The notes under the pieces: generated by a model | Told to the model about the DNA's origin: nothing | What the model saw: only the letters and a program-made list of their open reading frames with translations | Database searches by the model: none | In this document: in pieces, positions 26,557 to 35,587 of the stretch | Position numbering within the stretch: the stretch's first letter is position 1 | Layout of the letters: every line of letters starts with the position of its first letter | Translations under genes and position numbers: made by a program | Assembly: GCA_015152555.1 (NCBI GenBank) | Contig: SUTS01000013.1 | Coordinates: 1-64,000 of the forward strand | Direction of reading: 5' to 3' | Origin: Cyanobacteria bacterium SIG26 | GTDB taxonomy: Bacteria > Cyanobacteriota > Vampirovibrionia > Gastranaerophilales > Gastranaerophilaceae | Length of the DNA stretch: 64,000 nt

Positions 26557-27720
26557 ATGAATATTGTTGAATTGAGAAAAGAAAATAAATTAGTAAATTT
26601 ATTTTGTACATTAGCAGAAATTCCGTCACCATCATTAAAAGAAGATAAAGTTATTGATTGGATTTGTAATTACTGCAATGAAAATAATTTATCATGCGAA
26701 ACCGACGATTATAAAAATATTTATATAAAGATTCCGGCAACTGATGAAACAAAAGAATCAGTATTGTTATCTGCACACATGGATGTAATCGGTGATGATT
26801 CTCCGATAGTTGTTAGATTGGATGGCGATTTGATAAAAGCCAATGATCGTACTCTCGGTGCGGATGATAAGGCAGGAATTACTAACGCTTTATATTTTGC
26901 AACTGAATTAAATAAAAGATCTGATATTAAACACGGCGGATTAGAAATTCTATTCACTCGAGATGAAGAAAGTGGAATGAGCGGAATTAAACACGCAGAT
27001 TTTTCAAAAATAAACTCGAAATATGTTTTAGTATTAGATAGTGATGCCTTAGGTCAATGTTTGGTTGCCGGAGCAAGTTATGTAATGGTTGATTTAAAAA
27101 TCAATGCACCAAAAGGCGGCCATTCCGGTAATGACATAGGTGATGAATCAAGAGAAAATGCTGCTAAATTAATTGCAGATTTAATTTCGGTGATGCCACA
27201 AGGTGTTTTTTATTCAGAAAATGGACAAGTGATAACATCATGCAATCTCGGTGGAATATCTGCCGGTGATATTAATGTTACTAATGTTATTAATACCGAT
27301 GCTCACGCAACTTATTCCATAAGAAGTTCTAATAAAGCAAAAGAAAACGAATTAATTGCAACAATGCAAGGTGCGGTTGATGGTTTTAACAAAGAATATG
27401 AAAATATAGCAACTGCAACTATTGTGTTTACAGAAAAAATGCCTATGTTTGAGAAAAATGAAGATGAGTATTTACCGATTTTATTTGAAACCGTGGCAAA
27501 GAAAATCGGCTTAGAACCGGAAATTTCTACATTCCACGCGGGCGCAGAAACTCATATTTATGCTAATGAAAAAAATGCAAAAGGCGAAAAGTTTTCTCCT
27601 TATTTGATTGGGTTAGCAACAGTATGTAATATGCATTCAAGTAGTGAATATGTAGATTATAAATCTATGATAAAAGGACAAGAACTATTAACAGAGCTGT
27701 TTGAAGCTTATAATAAATAA
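26557..27720 (+). CDS. M20 family peptidase, PepT-like
   Basis: 387 aa. Two-metal aminopeptidase fold: SAHMDVIGDD (metal His/Asp, about 75-84), TLGADDKAGI (bridging Asp), TRDEESGMSG (catalytic and metal Glu). It also has a dimerisation domain (about 185-290) and a last His (FHAGAETHIYAN). Probably cleaves di- or tripeptides in the cytoplasm; PepT is the nearest named family. The start is ATG 26557 because GGAGAG lies 5 nt upstream; the TTG at 26545 would include that site. A terminator follows immediately and is shared with the convergent malQ gene. Confidence 0.9.
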   Translation: MNIVELRKENKLVNLFCTLAEIPSPSLKEDKVIDWICNYCNENNLSCETDDYKNIYIKIPATDETKESVLLSAHMDVIGDDSPIVVRLDGDLIKANDRTLGADDKAGITNALYFATELNKRSDIKHGGLEILFTRDEESGMSGIKHADFSKINSKYVLVLDSDALGQCLVAGASYVMVDLKINAPKGGHSGNDIGDESRENAAKLIADLISVMPQGVFYSENGQVITSCNLGGISAGDINVTNVINTDAHATYSIRSSNKAKENELIATMQGAVDGFNKEYENIATATIVFTEKMPMFEKNEDEYLPILFETVAKKIGLEPEISTFHAGAETHIYANEKNAKGEKFSPYLIGLATVCNMHSSSEYVDYKSMIKGQELLTELFEAYNK

Positions 27721-27728
27721 ATTATATG

Positions 27729-27755
27729 AGGGCGGGATTTATAAAATCCCGCCCT
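27729..27755. terminator. Terminator between the M20 peptidase gene and malQ
   Basis: 12-bp arms (AGGGCGGGATTT and complement) with an ATA loop, then TTTATTT. It can serve both convergent genes. Confidence 0.85.
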
Positions 27756-27759
27756 TTAT

Positions 27760-29730
27760 TTATTCTTTCAAAATTTGCTCATATTTTTCCAAATTATTTA
27801 TAAGTTCTTGAACTTCCGGATTATTCTCTTTTGAAATATCTGTTTGATTTTCCCGCGCAAAATCCAAGTTATTTCTGTCAGATTTTGCTTGAACAGCAAT
27901 TTTTAAAATTTCAGGCATATTAATGGCTGTTGGATTATTACTTGCTAAATTTCTATAATAATCATCTTCATAGTCACTGTTTAATCTTAATTTCCAATTT
28001 TGAGAGTTTTCTGTTCCTGCCATATTATACGTTTTATCAATACCAAAGAAATCTGCAAATGATATTTGAACTTTTTTGCAAGTTAAAAATAATTCTGCAA
28101 ATTTTGCTTTAATTCTTTCCATATCATTATTAGCGATTTTTTCACAATAGGCATTTCTTTCATCTGATCTTTTAGGATTAGAATTTAATAATCCGGCAAG
28201 GTAAAAAACATTCCAAGAATCACTATTTTTTATCCAATCTTTTTTTATCATTTCTGTCGCCGGAGCAGAATCATGAGAACCAACAAGTCCCCAATTTTCA
28301 GGATGACGTGAATGCTCTCCTCGTGCATATTCCAATTGAGTTATTCCGGGAAGCTGATGTTGATTATGGTATATTTGATTAAATATCTGAGTTTCACAAA
28401 CCAAATCTTCCCAAACAGGAGAATCTTTTGTTAGTCCGTGTTCTTCTAATGTCGGTAAAATAATTTCAGGCAAAATTCGTTTATAATTACCTTGAGGATC
28501 TAAATCAGGAATTTGCGAAATATTGTTACCTTTGAATTTATACATATTAATTTTCCCGTCGAATTTTTCAACGGTTCTTTCATCATAAATATACGGATCA
28601 ACAAGCCCTAAAGCATGATCAATTCTTACATTGTCAAAATTTTCTAAAGCGTCATTTAATTTCTTCTTTAAATATAAACCGGCAGGACCAATAGAACCAT
28701 CCTCATTAAATATTTTTTTAGGATTTAAAACCGGTATATTCCAAGTTTGCGGACCATTCCCTTTACCTCCATAAGGACAGCCCATTTTATAATCCTTTAA
28801 AAATAATTCCTGATTTGCCCAATGATCCGAATTTGCAAAACCTACCAAAAAATCACTAATATATTTGTATCCTAAATCTTGTCTTAGCTTTGTATTTGCT
28901 TTAATTTGCTTATCAATAAGAAATTGGCCAAAAATATATGCTTCAAAATCATCTTTTGAACGTTCTATTATTTTATTATATCTTTTGATAGCCTTTTCAT
29001 CTCTATGTTTTATATCATTGAGTAAATTTTTATCTTGCTCACTCCATTTATTAAAATCATTTGTTCCATTAATATCAGATAAAATATCAAAAAGAGCATC
29101 TTTACGTACAAGATTTCCTTTTAATTCTTTAAATTCATCAAATTCTTTTTTTAGTGCAATTAAATAAACATTCGTATTTTTTGAAGAATTCTTTTGCTCA
29201 TTTAATTTATTTTTATAATTTTTATGTGCTAACTTTAAACAATATTTTGCATTCGCAAATGCTTCAGAAAAATCTGAATATGCATAATTTTCATCTTTGC
29301 TGACAGTTTCGTTAAAGATAGATTTAATATCTTTATCCGATAAGATATTCGCATATTCATCTTTTTTTAATTCTTCAAAATCAATAAATAGATAATTCCT
29401 TGTTGATATCGTAGATTTATAAGGAGAATATGCCTGAGCACTACGGATAACACCTGTAGGTCCTAGTTGATCAGAATTAAACCCATGAAGTTTTTTAAAC
29501 GGAATAAAATTTGCCGCAACATTGCCATAAGGTGAACCTACCCCCAAATCATAGGTTTTATTTTCCGGAAAACAAGTCCCATGAATAATCATCGCAACTT
29601 CTTCCGTCCCCAAATATTTTAAAGCAGGTGTAATCGCATTTTGTTTATAATCAATTTCTTCACTTTTTGTAAGTTTTCTGCCAAATGAAACCTTATTATA
29701 ACTTGTCGACAAAATCTTATTTACAAACAT
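27760..29730 (-). CDS. malQ: GH77 4-alpha-glucanotransferase (amylomaltase-like), divergent
   Basis: 656 aa. The GH77 core is visible: PYGNVAANFIPF early, VRIDHALGL (nucleophile Asp, about residue 375), VWEDLVCET corresponding to the usual AEDLG acid/base Glu, and GSHDSAPATE for the transition-state Asp. Lys- and Glu-rich segments at about 165-290 enlarge the protein beyond the 500-aa form. It moves glucan chains during maltodextrin or glycogen turnover. The first 20 residues (NKVSFGRKL) carry the short [IV]xF[TG] motif seen in several proteins here. Ribosome binding site AAAGGGA. No other glycogen gene is adjacent. Confidence 0.88.
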   Translation of the reverse strand: MFVNKILSTSYNKVSFGRKLTKSEEIDYKQNAITPALKYLGTEEVAMIIHGTCFPENKTYDLGVGSPYGNVAANFIPFKKLHGFNSDQLGPTGVIRSAQAYSPYKSTISTRNYLFIDFEELKKDEYANILSDKDIKSIFNETVSKDENYAYSDFSEAFANAKYCLKLAHKNYKNKLNEQKNSSKNTNVYLIALKKEFDEFKELKGNLVRKDALFDILSDINGTNDFNKWSEQDKNLLNDIKHRDEKAIKRYNKIIERSKDDFEAYIFGQFLIDKQIKANTKLRQDLGYKYISDFLVGFANSDHWANQELFLKDYKMGCPYGGKGNGPQTWNIPVLNPKKIFNEDGSIGPAGLYLKKKLNDALENFDNVRIDHALGLVDPYIYDERTVEKFDGKINMYKFKGNNISQIPDLDPQGNYKRILPEIILPTLEEHGLTKDSPVWEDLVCETQIFNQIYHNQHQLPGITQLEYARGEHSRHPENWGLVGSHDSAPATEMIKKDWIKNSDSWNVFYLAGLLNSNPKRSDERNAYCEKIANNDMERIKAKFAELFLTCKKVQISFADFFGIDKTYNMAGTENSQNWKLRLNSDYEDDYYRNLASNNPTAINMPEILKIAVQAKSDRNNLDFARENQTDISKENNPEVQELINNLEKYEQILKE

Positions 29731-29845
29731 CTTAAATCCCTTTTGCTTATAACATAGTCAGCTTTTATTTATTCTAATATAAACTCTTGAAAATTTAATT
29801 TTTAACCCCCTTTCATTACAAAACTTTACAATTTACACTAATAAA

Positions 29846-29875
29846 AGCAAATAATTATATTCAGCACTATTAATG
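29846..29875 (+). promoter_or_regulatory. AGCAAA-N18-TTAATG promoter-like element
   Basis: AGCAAA (29846-29851), 18 nt, TTAATG (29870-29875), 39 nt before the 96-aa gene. It aligns well with the element before the 174-aa gene (60816-60845). A TTAC-N6-TTAC repeat (29816-29829) lies just upstream. Confidence 0.45.
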
Positions 29876-29913
29876 TAAACACAACAGAGGTAGAAAACGA
29901 AAGGAACCCCACA

Positions 29914-30204
29914 ATGGACGCAGTAAAAGGTATTAAAATCGGTGCAAATTATTTTGTAGATATGGCAAAACAAAGAAATTTAAAAATTACAAGTATTCCA
30001 CTAAAAGATAAAACAGCAGTAAAGATTTTATCTAATGATGATACTTTTGAACTTTATCACGTTGATAAAGGTCATATCACAGCAGCAAAAGGCTTTAAAG
30101 GCTCGTTAGAAGGCTATTTAAACTTTGCAGGACGTATGATTGAAAAAGTACAAAATGCAGCAGCAGAAGGTATTGATGTTATGCAAGAATGGAGATGGTT
30201 TTAA
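29914..30204 (+). CDS. 96-aa orphan protein
   Basis: Unrecognised small protein with a strong start (GAAAGGA before ATG) and its own terminator. Begins MDAVKGIKIGANYFVDMAK, then LKITSIPLKDKTAVKIL, FELYHVDKG and a C-terminal helix ending EWRWF. It looks like a compact alpha/beta fold. No export signal, cysteine or metal motif. The upstream element AGCAAA-N18-TTAATG groups it with other lineage orphans here. Confidence 0.75.
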   Translation: MDAVKGIKIGANYFVDMAKQRNLKITSIPLKDKTAVKILSNDDTFELYHVDKGHITAAKGFKGSLEGYLNFAGRMIEKVQNAAAEGIDVMQEWRWF

Positions 30205-30225
30205 TATCAAACATAAATAATTGTA

Positions 30226-30252
30226 AAGCAGGGTGTATCCCTGCTTTTTTTG
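30226..30252 (+). terminator. Terminator of the 96-aa gene
   Basis: Arms AAGCAGGG (30226-30233) and CCCTGCTT (30239-30246), loop TGTAT, then a run of T. Confidence 0.85.
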
Positions 30253-30326
30253 TGCTATTATGTACTTGGTCTAAAATTTTTTTAGTAAGTAACAAATTTT
30301 TATTTATAGGGATTGAGGTATTAGCT

Positions 30327-32021
30327 ATGAAATTTGAAAATGTATTTTCTCTATTAGAAGAAATCACCATCAAAAATTGTGAAAAAGTTTCAGTAGGTAT
30401 GAAATCAAAATGGGGATGGAATGAATTTACGTACAGAGGTCTTGGATTATTATCAAGAAGACTTGCTTGTTATTTAATCAATGATTTGCAAATCGAAAAA
30501 GGTGAAAAGCTTGCGATTATGTCAGAATCAAAACCGGAATATGGTGCTTGTGTATTTGGTTCAGTTTTAGCAGGGTTAACTACTGTACCTTTAGATAACA
30601 AATTAACAATTTATGAAATGGAGTCAATCCTTTCTAATTGTAATCCTGTGGTATTATTAACATCAAGCGCGAACCTTGAAAAAGCAAAAGAATTGAAAAC
30701 CAAAGTATCATCAATCAAGCATATTATTGTTATGGAAACTTCAGCATGCGAATGTGCAGAAATGCCAAGCTTATATTCGCTTCCTGAAAACTACAATACT
30801 AAATGGAGACGAAGAGCATTAGGTTCAACTGCATTTATTATTTATACATCAGGTACGACAGGAAACCCAAAAGGTGTAGAAATCACATTCAAGAATATGC
30901 TTGCACAAATGCATGATTTAAGAAAAGCTTTGAAAATGATTTTACCTTCAGAAAATGATATGAGAGTATTATCAATTCTTCCAATGAACCATTTATTTGA
31001 ATTAACTGTAGGGTTCTTTACATTCTTGAACCACGGTTTTTCAATTTACTATACACAAAGTCTAAAGCCAAAAGATATTTTAGAAGTTATGTCTGAAAAG
31101 AAAATCAAATTCATGGTTACTGTTCCTGCATTTTTAAAATTATTAAAATCATCAATAGAAGCAGAAATCAGTAAAAAACCTCCAATGATTCAAAAAATTG
31201 TAAAAGCTAATTTGGCTGTAGCAAAATATTTACCATTTGAAACAAGAAGAAAAATGTTTAAACCAATTCACGACAAATTCGGTGGAGAATTCTGGGGTTG
31301 TATCGCAGGTGGAGCTCCATTAGATCCTCAAGTTGGTGAATTCTTCCAAAGCCTTGGTATTGTATGTTTACAAGGTTATGGTTTATCAGAAGCTTCACCT
31401 GTTGTTGCAGTAAATAGAGGTAAATATATTGATATGAAATCTATCGGACCTGCATTAGATTCATTTGAAGTTAAAATTGATGAAACAACAGGAGAATTAT
31501 TGTTGCGCGGACCTTCTATTATGAAAGGTTACTACAACAGCCCTGAATTAACAGCAGAAGTTATCGATGAAGATAATTGGTTACATACCGGAGATATCGC
31601 AAGTATAGATTCTAAAACAAAAAATATTTATATCACAGGTCGTATTAAGAATATGATCGTATTATCAGGTGGTAAAAAAGTATTCCCTGAAGAAGTAGAA
31701 GCAGTTTTGGAACAAAGTTCTAATTTTGCAGAAGTTTGTGTAATGGGAATGAAACGCGAATTCGGGGAAAAAGATGGTTGTGAAGAAATCGTTGCAATCG
31801 TTGTTCCAACCGAAAAATATGCAGCTAATTTTAGTGAAAGAGATAATTTAGAAGCTGCAGTGCAAAATGAAGTTAAATTCTTGTCAACGAGACTAGCTTC
31901 ATACAAACGACCAATTAAGATTATTGTTCATACTGAGTGTCTTCCAAGAACGACAACAAGAAAACTTAAACGTATGGAAATTAAAAAGATGCTTAGCGAA
32001 CTTGAAACAGTAAATAAATAA
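30327..32021 (+). CDS. AMP-dependent synthetase / long-chain acyl-CoA ligase-like
   Basis: 564 aa. ANL-superfamily adenylation enzyme: P-loop FIIYTSGTTGNPKGVEIT, the A5-type motif LQGYGLSEASP, LHTGDIASID and the C-terminal catalytic Lys region (TTTRKLKRMEI). The overall pattern (PMNHLFELTVGF, GGKKVFPEEVE) is that of long-chain fatty acid CoA ligases or acyl-ACP synthetases. The cytoplasmic reaction would be fatty acid plus ATP plus CoA to acyl-CoA. The start is ATG 30327, after TTGAGG; the open frame upstream runs through the preceding terminator and is rejected. Monocistronic. Confidence 0.9.
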   Translation: MKFENVFSLLEEITIKNCEKVSVGMKSKWGWNEFTYRGLGLLSRRLACYLINDLQIEKGEKLAIMSESKPEYGACVFGSVLAGLTTVPLDNKLTIYEMESILSNCNPVVLLTSSANLEKAKELKTKVSSIKHIIVMETSACECAEMPSLYSLPENYNTKWRRRALGSTAFIIYTSGTTGNPKGVEITFKNMLAQMHDLRKALKMILPSENDMRVLSILPMNHLFELTVGFFTFLNHGFSIYYTQSLKPKDILEVMSEKKIKFMVTVPAFLKLLKSSIEAEISKKPPMIQKIVKANLAVAKYLPFETRRKMFKPIHDKFGGEFWGCIAGGAPLDPQVGEFFQSLGIVCLQGYGLSEASPVVAVNRGKYIDMKSIGPALDSFEVKIDETTGELLLRGPSIMKGYYNSPELTAEVIDEDNWLHTGDIASIDSKTKNIYITGRIKNMIVLSGGKKVFPEEVEAVLEQSSNFAEVCVMGMKREFGEKDGCEEIVAIVVPTEKYAANFSERDNLEAAVQNEVKFLSTRLASYKRPIKIIVHTECLPRTTTRKLKRMEIKKMLSELETVNK

Positions 32022-32026
32022 ATGAA

Positions 32027-32052
32027 AAGGGGACCAATGGTCCTCTTTTTTT
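32027..32052 (+). terminator. Terminator of the acyl-CoA ligase gene
   Basis: Arms AAGGGGACC and GGTCCTCTT (one G-U pair in RNA), loop AAT, followed by seven T. Confidence 0.8.
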
Positions 32053-32162
32053 ACATAATTTTACATCACTTGTAAAATTGGTTTTGACATGTATAATAAC
32101 TATGATTAGGTATAAAAGCTTATGAAATTAATTAAGGATTCGCAGATAATACGAATATAACA

Positions 32163-32723
32163 ATGAGAATTCAAAAAGTAATTAATCAAAATATTAATAA
32201 AAACCAAAGACTTGCAAGAGGATTAGAAAAATTTTCAGAACAAGGCGGTGAAAACATTGCAAATTACATCAACGCTGCAGGTAAATTTGCAATTGCGCCA
32301 TTAATGATTATGTTCAACCCATTTTCTAAAGAGTCAAAAAAGAACAAGGAATGGGCTGCAATCAAACAACCGGTTGAAGCTTTGGTAACCATCGGAGCTC
32401 AAGTTTTATCTATTGGTTTGTTATTTAAAGGCATAGATAAATACGCAGCAAAAGGTAAATTAAACTTCAAACTGGTTGAAGACGCTAAAAAAGACGCATC
32501 AAAAATCCCACAAGCGATAATTGATGCAACAAAAGATAAGCTTGACAAAGCCGGCAACCCATTAGACCCAATAAAAGTTTTAGAAAAAAATTGTTTAGAC
32601 ATATTTAAAGATAGAGTAGGTACCATTCTAACAATTGGGTTATATGTGCCTATTTTAGCCTTATCAAACAGAATATTCCCGATAATTGCAGACTGGTTAA
32701 TAAAGGACAATGATAATGATTAA
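32163..32723 (+). CDS. Membrane orphan, small paralogue A
   Basis: 186 aa. Hydrophobic stretches at about 35-55, 70-95 and 150-178, with Lys-rich loops between. It shares its plan (FAIAPLMIMFNPFSKES, K-rich turn, QPVEALVTIGAQVLSIG, final IFPIIADWLIK) with the following gene and with the 338-aa protein at 16342-17358. A TTAC-N6-TTAC direct repeat lies at 32051-32064. The end of the gene overlaps the next by 8 nt. Function unknown. Confidence 0.75.
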   Translation: MRIQKVINQNINKNQRLARGLEKFSEQGGENIANYINAAGKFAIAPLMIMFNPFSKESKKNKEWAAIKQPVEALVTIGAQVLSIGLLFKGIDKYAAKGKLNFKLVEDAKKDASKIPQAIIDATKDKLDKAGNPLDPIKVLEKNCLDIFKDRVGTILTIGLYVPILALSNRIFPIIADWLIKDNDND

Positions 32724-33297
32724 ACCAATAACACAGTCAAATATCTTTAATAATCACCTGCGCAAAGTTATAGAAAATGACGCATTTGCAGCAAAAACAA
32801 TTGTGACCTGCTCCGTAATGAAAGATGTATTTGCATATACGGTTCGTTATAAAACAACTATGGACAACGAAAAAATCCCGGAAAAACGCAGACCCTTTGT
32901 TGCTGCAATGGATTTAGCATCAGGAGTAGTAACAGCAATTGCACAAATTGCAGTAGGTTTTTCAATAGCAAGTCCAAAAGTACAAAATAAATTATGGAAT
33001 TCTTTGTTTAAAAATTCAACTTTTAAAGATGTGGCTATTGCTAAAAAAAGTTTTGCAACGATTTTGGCTTTAGTTGGCTCCGGAGTAATTACTGAACGCG
33101 TAATTGTTCCATTAATAGCAACACCGATTGCAGAAAAATTCGAAAAAAAATACATTAAAAAAGATACAAATGGACAAACAAAATATCCTATGAGCAAGTT
33201 TTTACATTCAAAAATGTACAGACCTGAATTTAAAAGCTTTATGAAAAAACCTAAAATAAAAAATGATAAAACAACTCCACAATCAACTAAAAGTTAA
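32716..33297 (+). CDS. Membrane orphan, small paralogue B
   Basis: 193 aa from ATG 32716, where AAAGGA has an 8-nt spacing; the ATG two codons earlier is too close to it. Hydrophobic segments around 65-95 and 115-140. The end VPLIATPIAEKFEKKYIKK closely resembles that of the 338-aa protein at 16342-17358. A basic tail (MKKPKIKNDK) follows. It overlaps paralogue A by 8 nt and the convergent pnuC by 4 nt. Function unknown; tandem paralogues suggest a heteromeric pair. Confidence 0.75.
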   Translation: MIKPITQSNIFNNHLRKVIENDAFAAKTIVTCSVMKDVFAYTVRYKTTMDNEKIPEKRRPFVAAMDLASGVVTAIAQIAVGFSIASPKVQNKLWNSLFKNSTFKDVAIAKKSFATILALVGSGVITERVIVPLIATPIAEKFEKKYIKKDTNGQTKYPMSKFLHSKMYRPEFKSFMKKPKIKNDKTTPQSTKS

Positions 33298-33986
33298 TTA
33301 ATATCGTTTAACTCTTTTTTCCACGTGTATAAAAAATAAACTGATAATATAAGATAAATTGCCCACATCATTATTGTGACAAAACAATTTGAACCGTTTA
33401 AATAAGCCTCTATCCACATAACCATAGATAATCCGTTTACCACAAACCAAATATACCATTGTTCGATACAACGTTTTACGGTTAATAACAATCCGGCAAT
33501 TGAAAAAACAGAAGTTATAGCATCAAAAATCGGACTTTTGTCATTTAAACTAATTAAAATAAAATAACATAAAATGGTTAACACCAATGTAGTTGAAAAA
33601 TAAATTACTTTATCCTTGTTAGAAAGTCTTGTTTTTTTAATCTCTTGAATATCTTTTTTTAGATGTTGTTTCCATTTAAAAATTCCTAAAATTTGCATAG
33701 GTAAATAATATAAAAGATAAAGTGCCAAGTTTCCAAACAACCCATTTTGCCAAGAAATAAAACTATAACAAAGAGTACCGCATAATCCGATAAAATAACA
33801 GGATATTTTGCCCTTACCCGCCAATATCGTATAAGAAATACCACAAATTGCTGAAATTAATGCAATTTTACTATCATTTATTAGAATAGACATTAAAATA
33901 ATAGAAAGTACACAAACAGGAAAAACAACCTTTTCATATTTGCCCCAACCGTCTAATTCTTTTTTTACAAAATCAATAACAGTCAT
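33294..33986 (-). CDS. pnuC: Nicotinamide riboside/mononucleotide transporter PnuC
   Basis: 230 aa, about seven membrane spans. Family features: SWQNGLFGNLALYLLYYLPMQ with W-x-NG and PMQ, FDAITSVFSIAGLLL, and the EQWYIWFVVNGLS substrate-site motif. It imports an NAD precursor by facilitated diffusion. No NAD kinase or NadR is adjacent; nadD lies 7 kb away. Its stop is shared with the convergent 193-aa gene (TTAA). Confidence 0.92.
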   Translation of the reverse strand: MTVIDFVKKELDGWGKYEKVVFPVCVLSIILMSILINDSKIALISAICGISYTILAGKGKISCYFIGLCGTLCYSFISWQNGLFGNLALYLLYYLPMQILGIFKWKQHLKKDIQEIKKTRLSNKDKVIYFSTTLVLTILCYFILISLNDKSPIFDAITSVFSIAGLLLTVKRCIEQWYIWFVVNGLSMVMWIEAYLNGSNCFVTIMMWAIYLILSVYFLYTWKKELNDIN

Positions 33987-34098
33987 TTTGTATATTTTAG
34001 CTCAAAAAAAGTAAAATACACCAAAACTTAATATTTCTATAAAATTATATATACATTACAATAATTGACAATAATAAAATCTTTATTAAATACTCAAT

Positions 34099-34479
34099 AT
34101 GTTATTATACGATATTTTCAAATTCAAAAAAAAGTGTTTACACCCCAATGTACCTATAGATGAAGATATAGGATATTGTTCAGATTGTGGAGAATTAATA
34201 CAAAATAAATGGTTCATAACACGCTGTAGCTGTTGTGGTGTAAAGCATCGAGCTACAATCCGTAATGATGAAGTCGTGCCCGAAGAGGGTATTTGCCACA
34301 ATTGTGGTAGCAAAATGTATGTAGTCGAAGAAATAGAAAAAATCGATTGTATTAATATAAATTATGCAATTGTGGTTAGAGAAATTATAAAAAACGAAAT
34401 AACAGAATACACACAAAGTTGGGTTGATGTTATGCAAACATCCAATTACAAACCAAAACTGCTGCAACAATTCCAATAA
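34099..34479 (+). CDS. Zinc-ribbon protein, 126 aa
   Basis: Three CxxC pairs (CSDCGEL, CSCCGVKH, CHNCGSK) over residues 27-75, plus a further Cys/His near the start (CLHPN), point to one or two zinc ribbons. The rest is acidic and helical. TTGACA lies at 34065-34070, and the AT-rich -10 region ends about 5-7 nt before the ATG, so the mRNA may be leaderless. Its 3' end overlaps the convergent spmB gene by 50 nt, a large overlap for this window. Function unknown. Confidence 0.68.
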   Translation: MLLYDIFKFKKKCLHPNVPIDEDIGYCSDCGELIQNKWFITRCSCCGVKHRATIRNDEVVPEEGICHNCGSKMYVVEEIEKIDCININYAIVVREIIKNEITEYTQSWVDVMQTSNYKPKLLQQFQ

Positions 34480-34963
34480 AATCAGCCAATAAACCAACAA
34501 ACAAAGCATATCTTATTTTAGTAATTCCAACCGCTCCAAAATAAACCGCTAACACATAAAAAGTTGTTTCACTACTACCTAACATAACAGCAGCCAGTTT
34601 TGTCGTATAAGATTCCGGTCCCGCAACATTAGCAATATCTGAAAAAACCCCCAAAGCACCCGAACCTGATAAAGATCTTACAATCATCAATGGCAATACA
34701 TCTGCTGAAATATTAAATTTCAAAAATATTGGTGATAATAAATTCGCAAGAAATTCTATAGCTCCGCTGGCTCTAAACATTGAAATCCCAACAATTATTG
34801 CAACCAAATAAGGTATAATTTTAACCGCAACTTCAAACCCGTTTTTAGCTCCCTCAGTAAAAACTTCATAAATCGGAACCTTTTTTATTAAACCAAAAGT
34901 CATAATACTAATTATTATTACAGGTAGTGCCCATAATGAGATTAAATTAAGAAGGTTAGCCAT
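34430..34963 (-). CDS. spmB: Spore maturation protein B-like membrane protein
   Basis: 177 aa from MANLLNL (GAAGGAGA upstream). Nucleoside-recognition (Gate) domain membrane protein. Typical features: EGAKNGFEVAVKIIPYLVAI, FRASGAIEFL and the terminal half LGSSETTFYVLAVYFGAVGI. SpmB pairs with SpmA; in Bacillus the pair affects spore core dehydration, but homologues occur in many non-sporulating phyla, with proposed transport roles. It overlaps spmA by 8 nt. Confidence 0.9.
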   Translation of the reverse strand: MANLLNLISLWALPVIIISIMTFGLIKKVPIYEVFTEGAKNGFEVAVKIIPYLVAIIVGISMFRASGAIEFLANLLSPIFLKFNISADVLPLMIVRSLSGSGALGVFSDIANVAGPESYTTKLAAVMLGSSETTFYVLAVYFGAVGITKIRYALFVGLLADFIGIVAAVLVCNWMFA

Positions 34964-35552
34964 TTTTCGTCTCCTTCTCATTCACAATTTTTTGTGCAAC
35001 TTTTGCCAATATAATAGCTGAGACAAAAGCAATTGTTGTAACAATCAAAGTTGGAGCAATAATTTCTGTCGGGTTTTTATAACCAATCCCAACCAAAATA
35101 GCAATTACTGTTGCCGGAACTAATTGAAATCCTGCAGTATTCATACCTAAAAACAAACACATTGAATTACTTGCAGTATCTTTATTTTTATTAACTTTTT
35201 GCATATTTTCCATAGCTCTGATACCAAAAGGTGTTGCTGCATTTGCAAGTCCTATTGCATTAGCAGTAAAATTCATTGCAATATCGCCTATAGCCTCAGA
35301 ATCTTCCGGCAATTCATTAAATAACTTTTTTGTAATCGGTTTTATCAGTTTTGCAATTATTGAAACAATACCGGATGTTTCTGCAATTTTCATTATTCCA
35401 AGCCAAAAAGCCATAATCCCGATTAGTGAAAAAGCCACTTTTACCGACAATTCAGCACCAGACATTACGGCATTTATAACATCTTGTAACCTTCCATTAA
35501 TAGCACCGATTACAATTGAAAAAACTATCAAAAAATAGAATATATAGTTCAT
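34956..35552 (-). CDS. spmA: Spore maturation protein A-like membrane protein
   Basis: 198 aa. Gate-domain membrane protein with GAELSVKVAFSLIGIMAFWLGIMKIAE, ITKKLFNELP and MNFTANAIGLANAATPFGIRAME, the SpmA hallmark. First gene of the spmA-spmB pair. No sporulation gene is present in this window and the organism is presumably non-sporulating, so transport or envelope homeostasis is more likely than spore maturation. Confidence 0.9.
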   Translation of the reverse strand: MNYIFYFLIVFSIVIGAINGRLQDVINAVMSGAELSVKVAFSLIGIMAFWLGIMKIAETSGIVSIIAKLIKPITKKLFNELPEDSEAIGDIAMNFTANAIGLANAATPFGIRAMENMQKVNKNKDTASNSMCLFLGMNTAGFQLVPATVIAILVGIGYKNPTEIIAPTLIVTTIAFVSAIILAKVAQKIVNEKETKNG

Positions 35553-35587
35553 AGAACAATTAAACCATCAAATCAATAAACGGTCAA

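Noticed and set aside
34956-35552. Sporulation capability from spmAB
   Set aside because: SpmA/SpmB homologues are widespread in non-sporulating bacteria, and nothing else in the window is spore-related.
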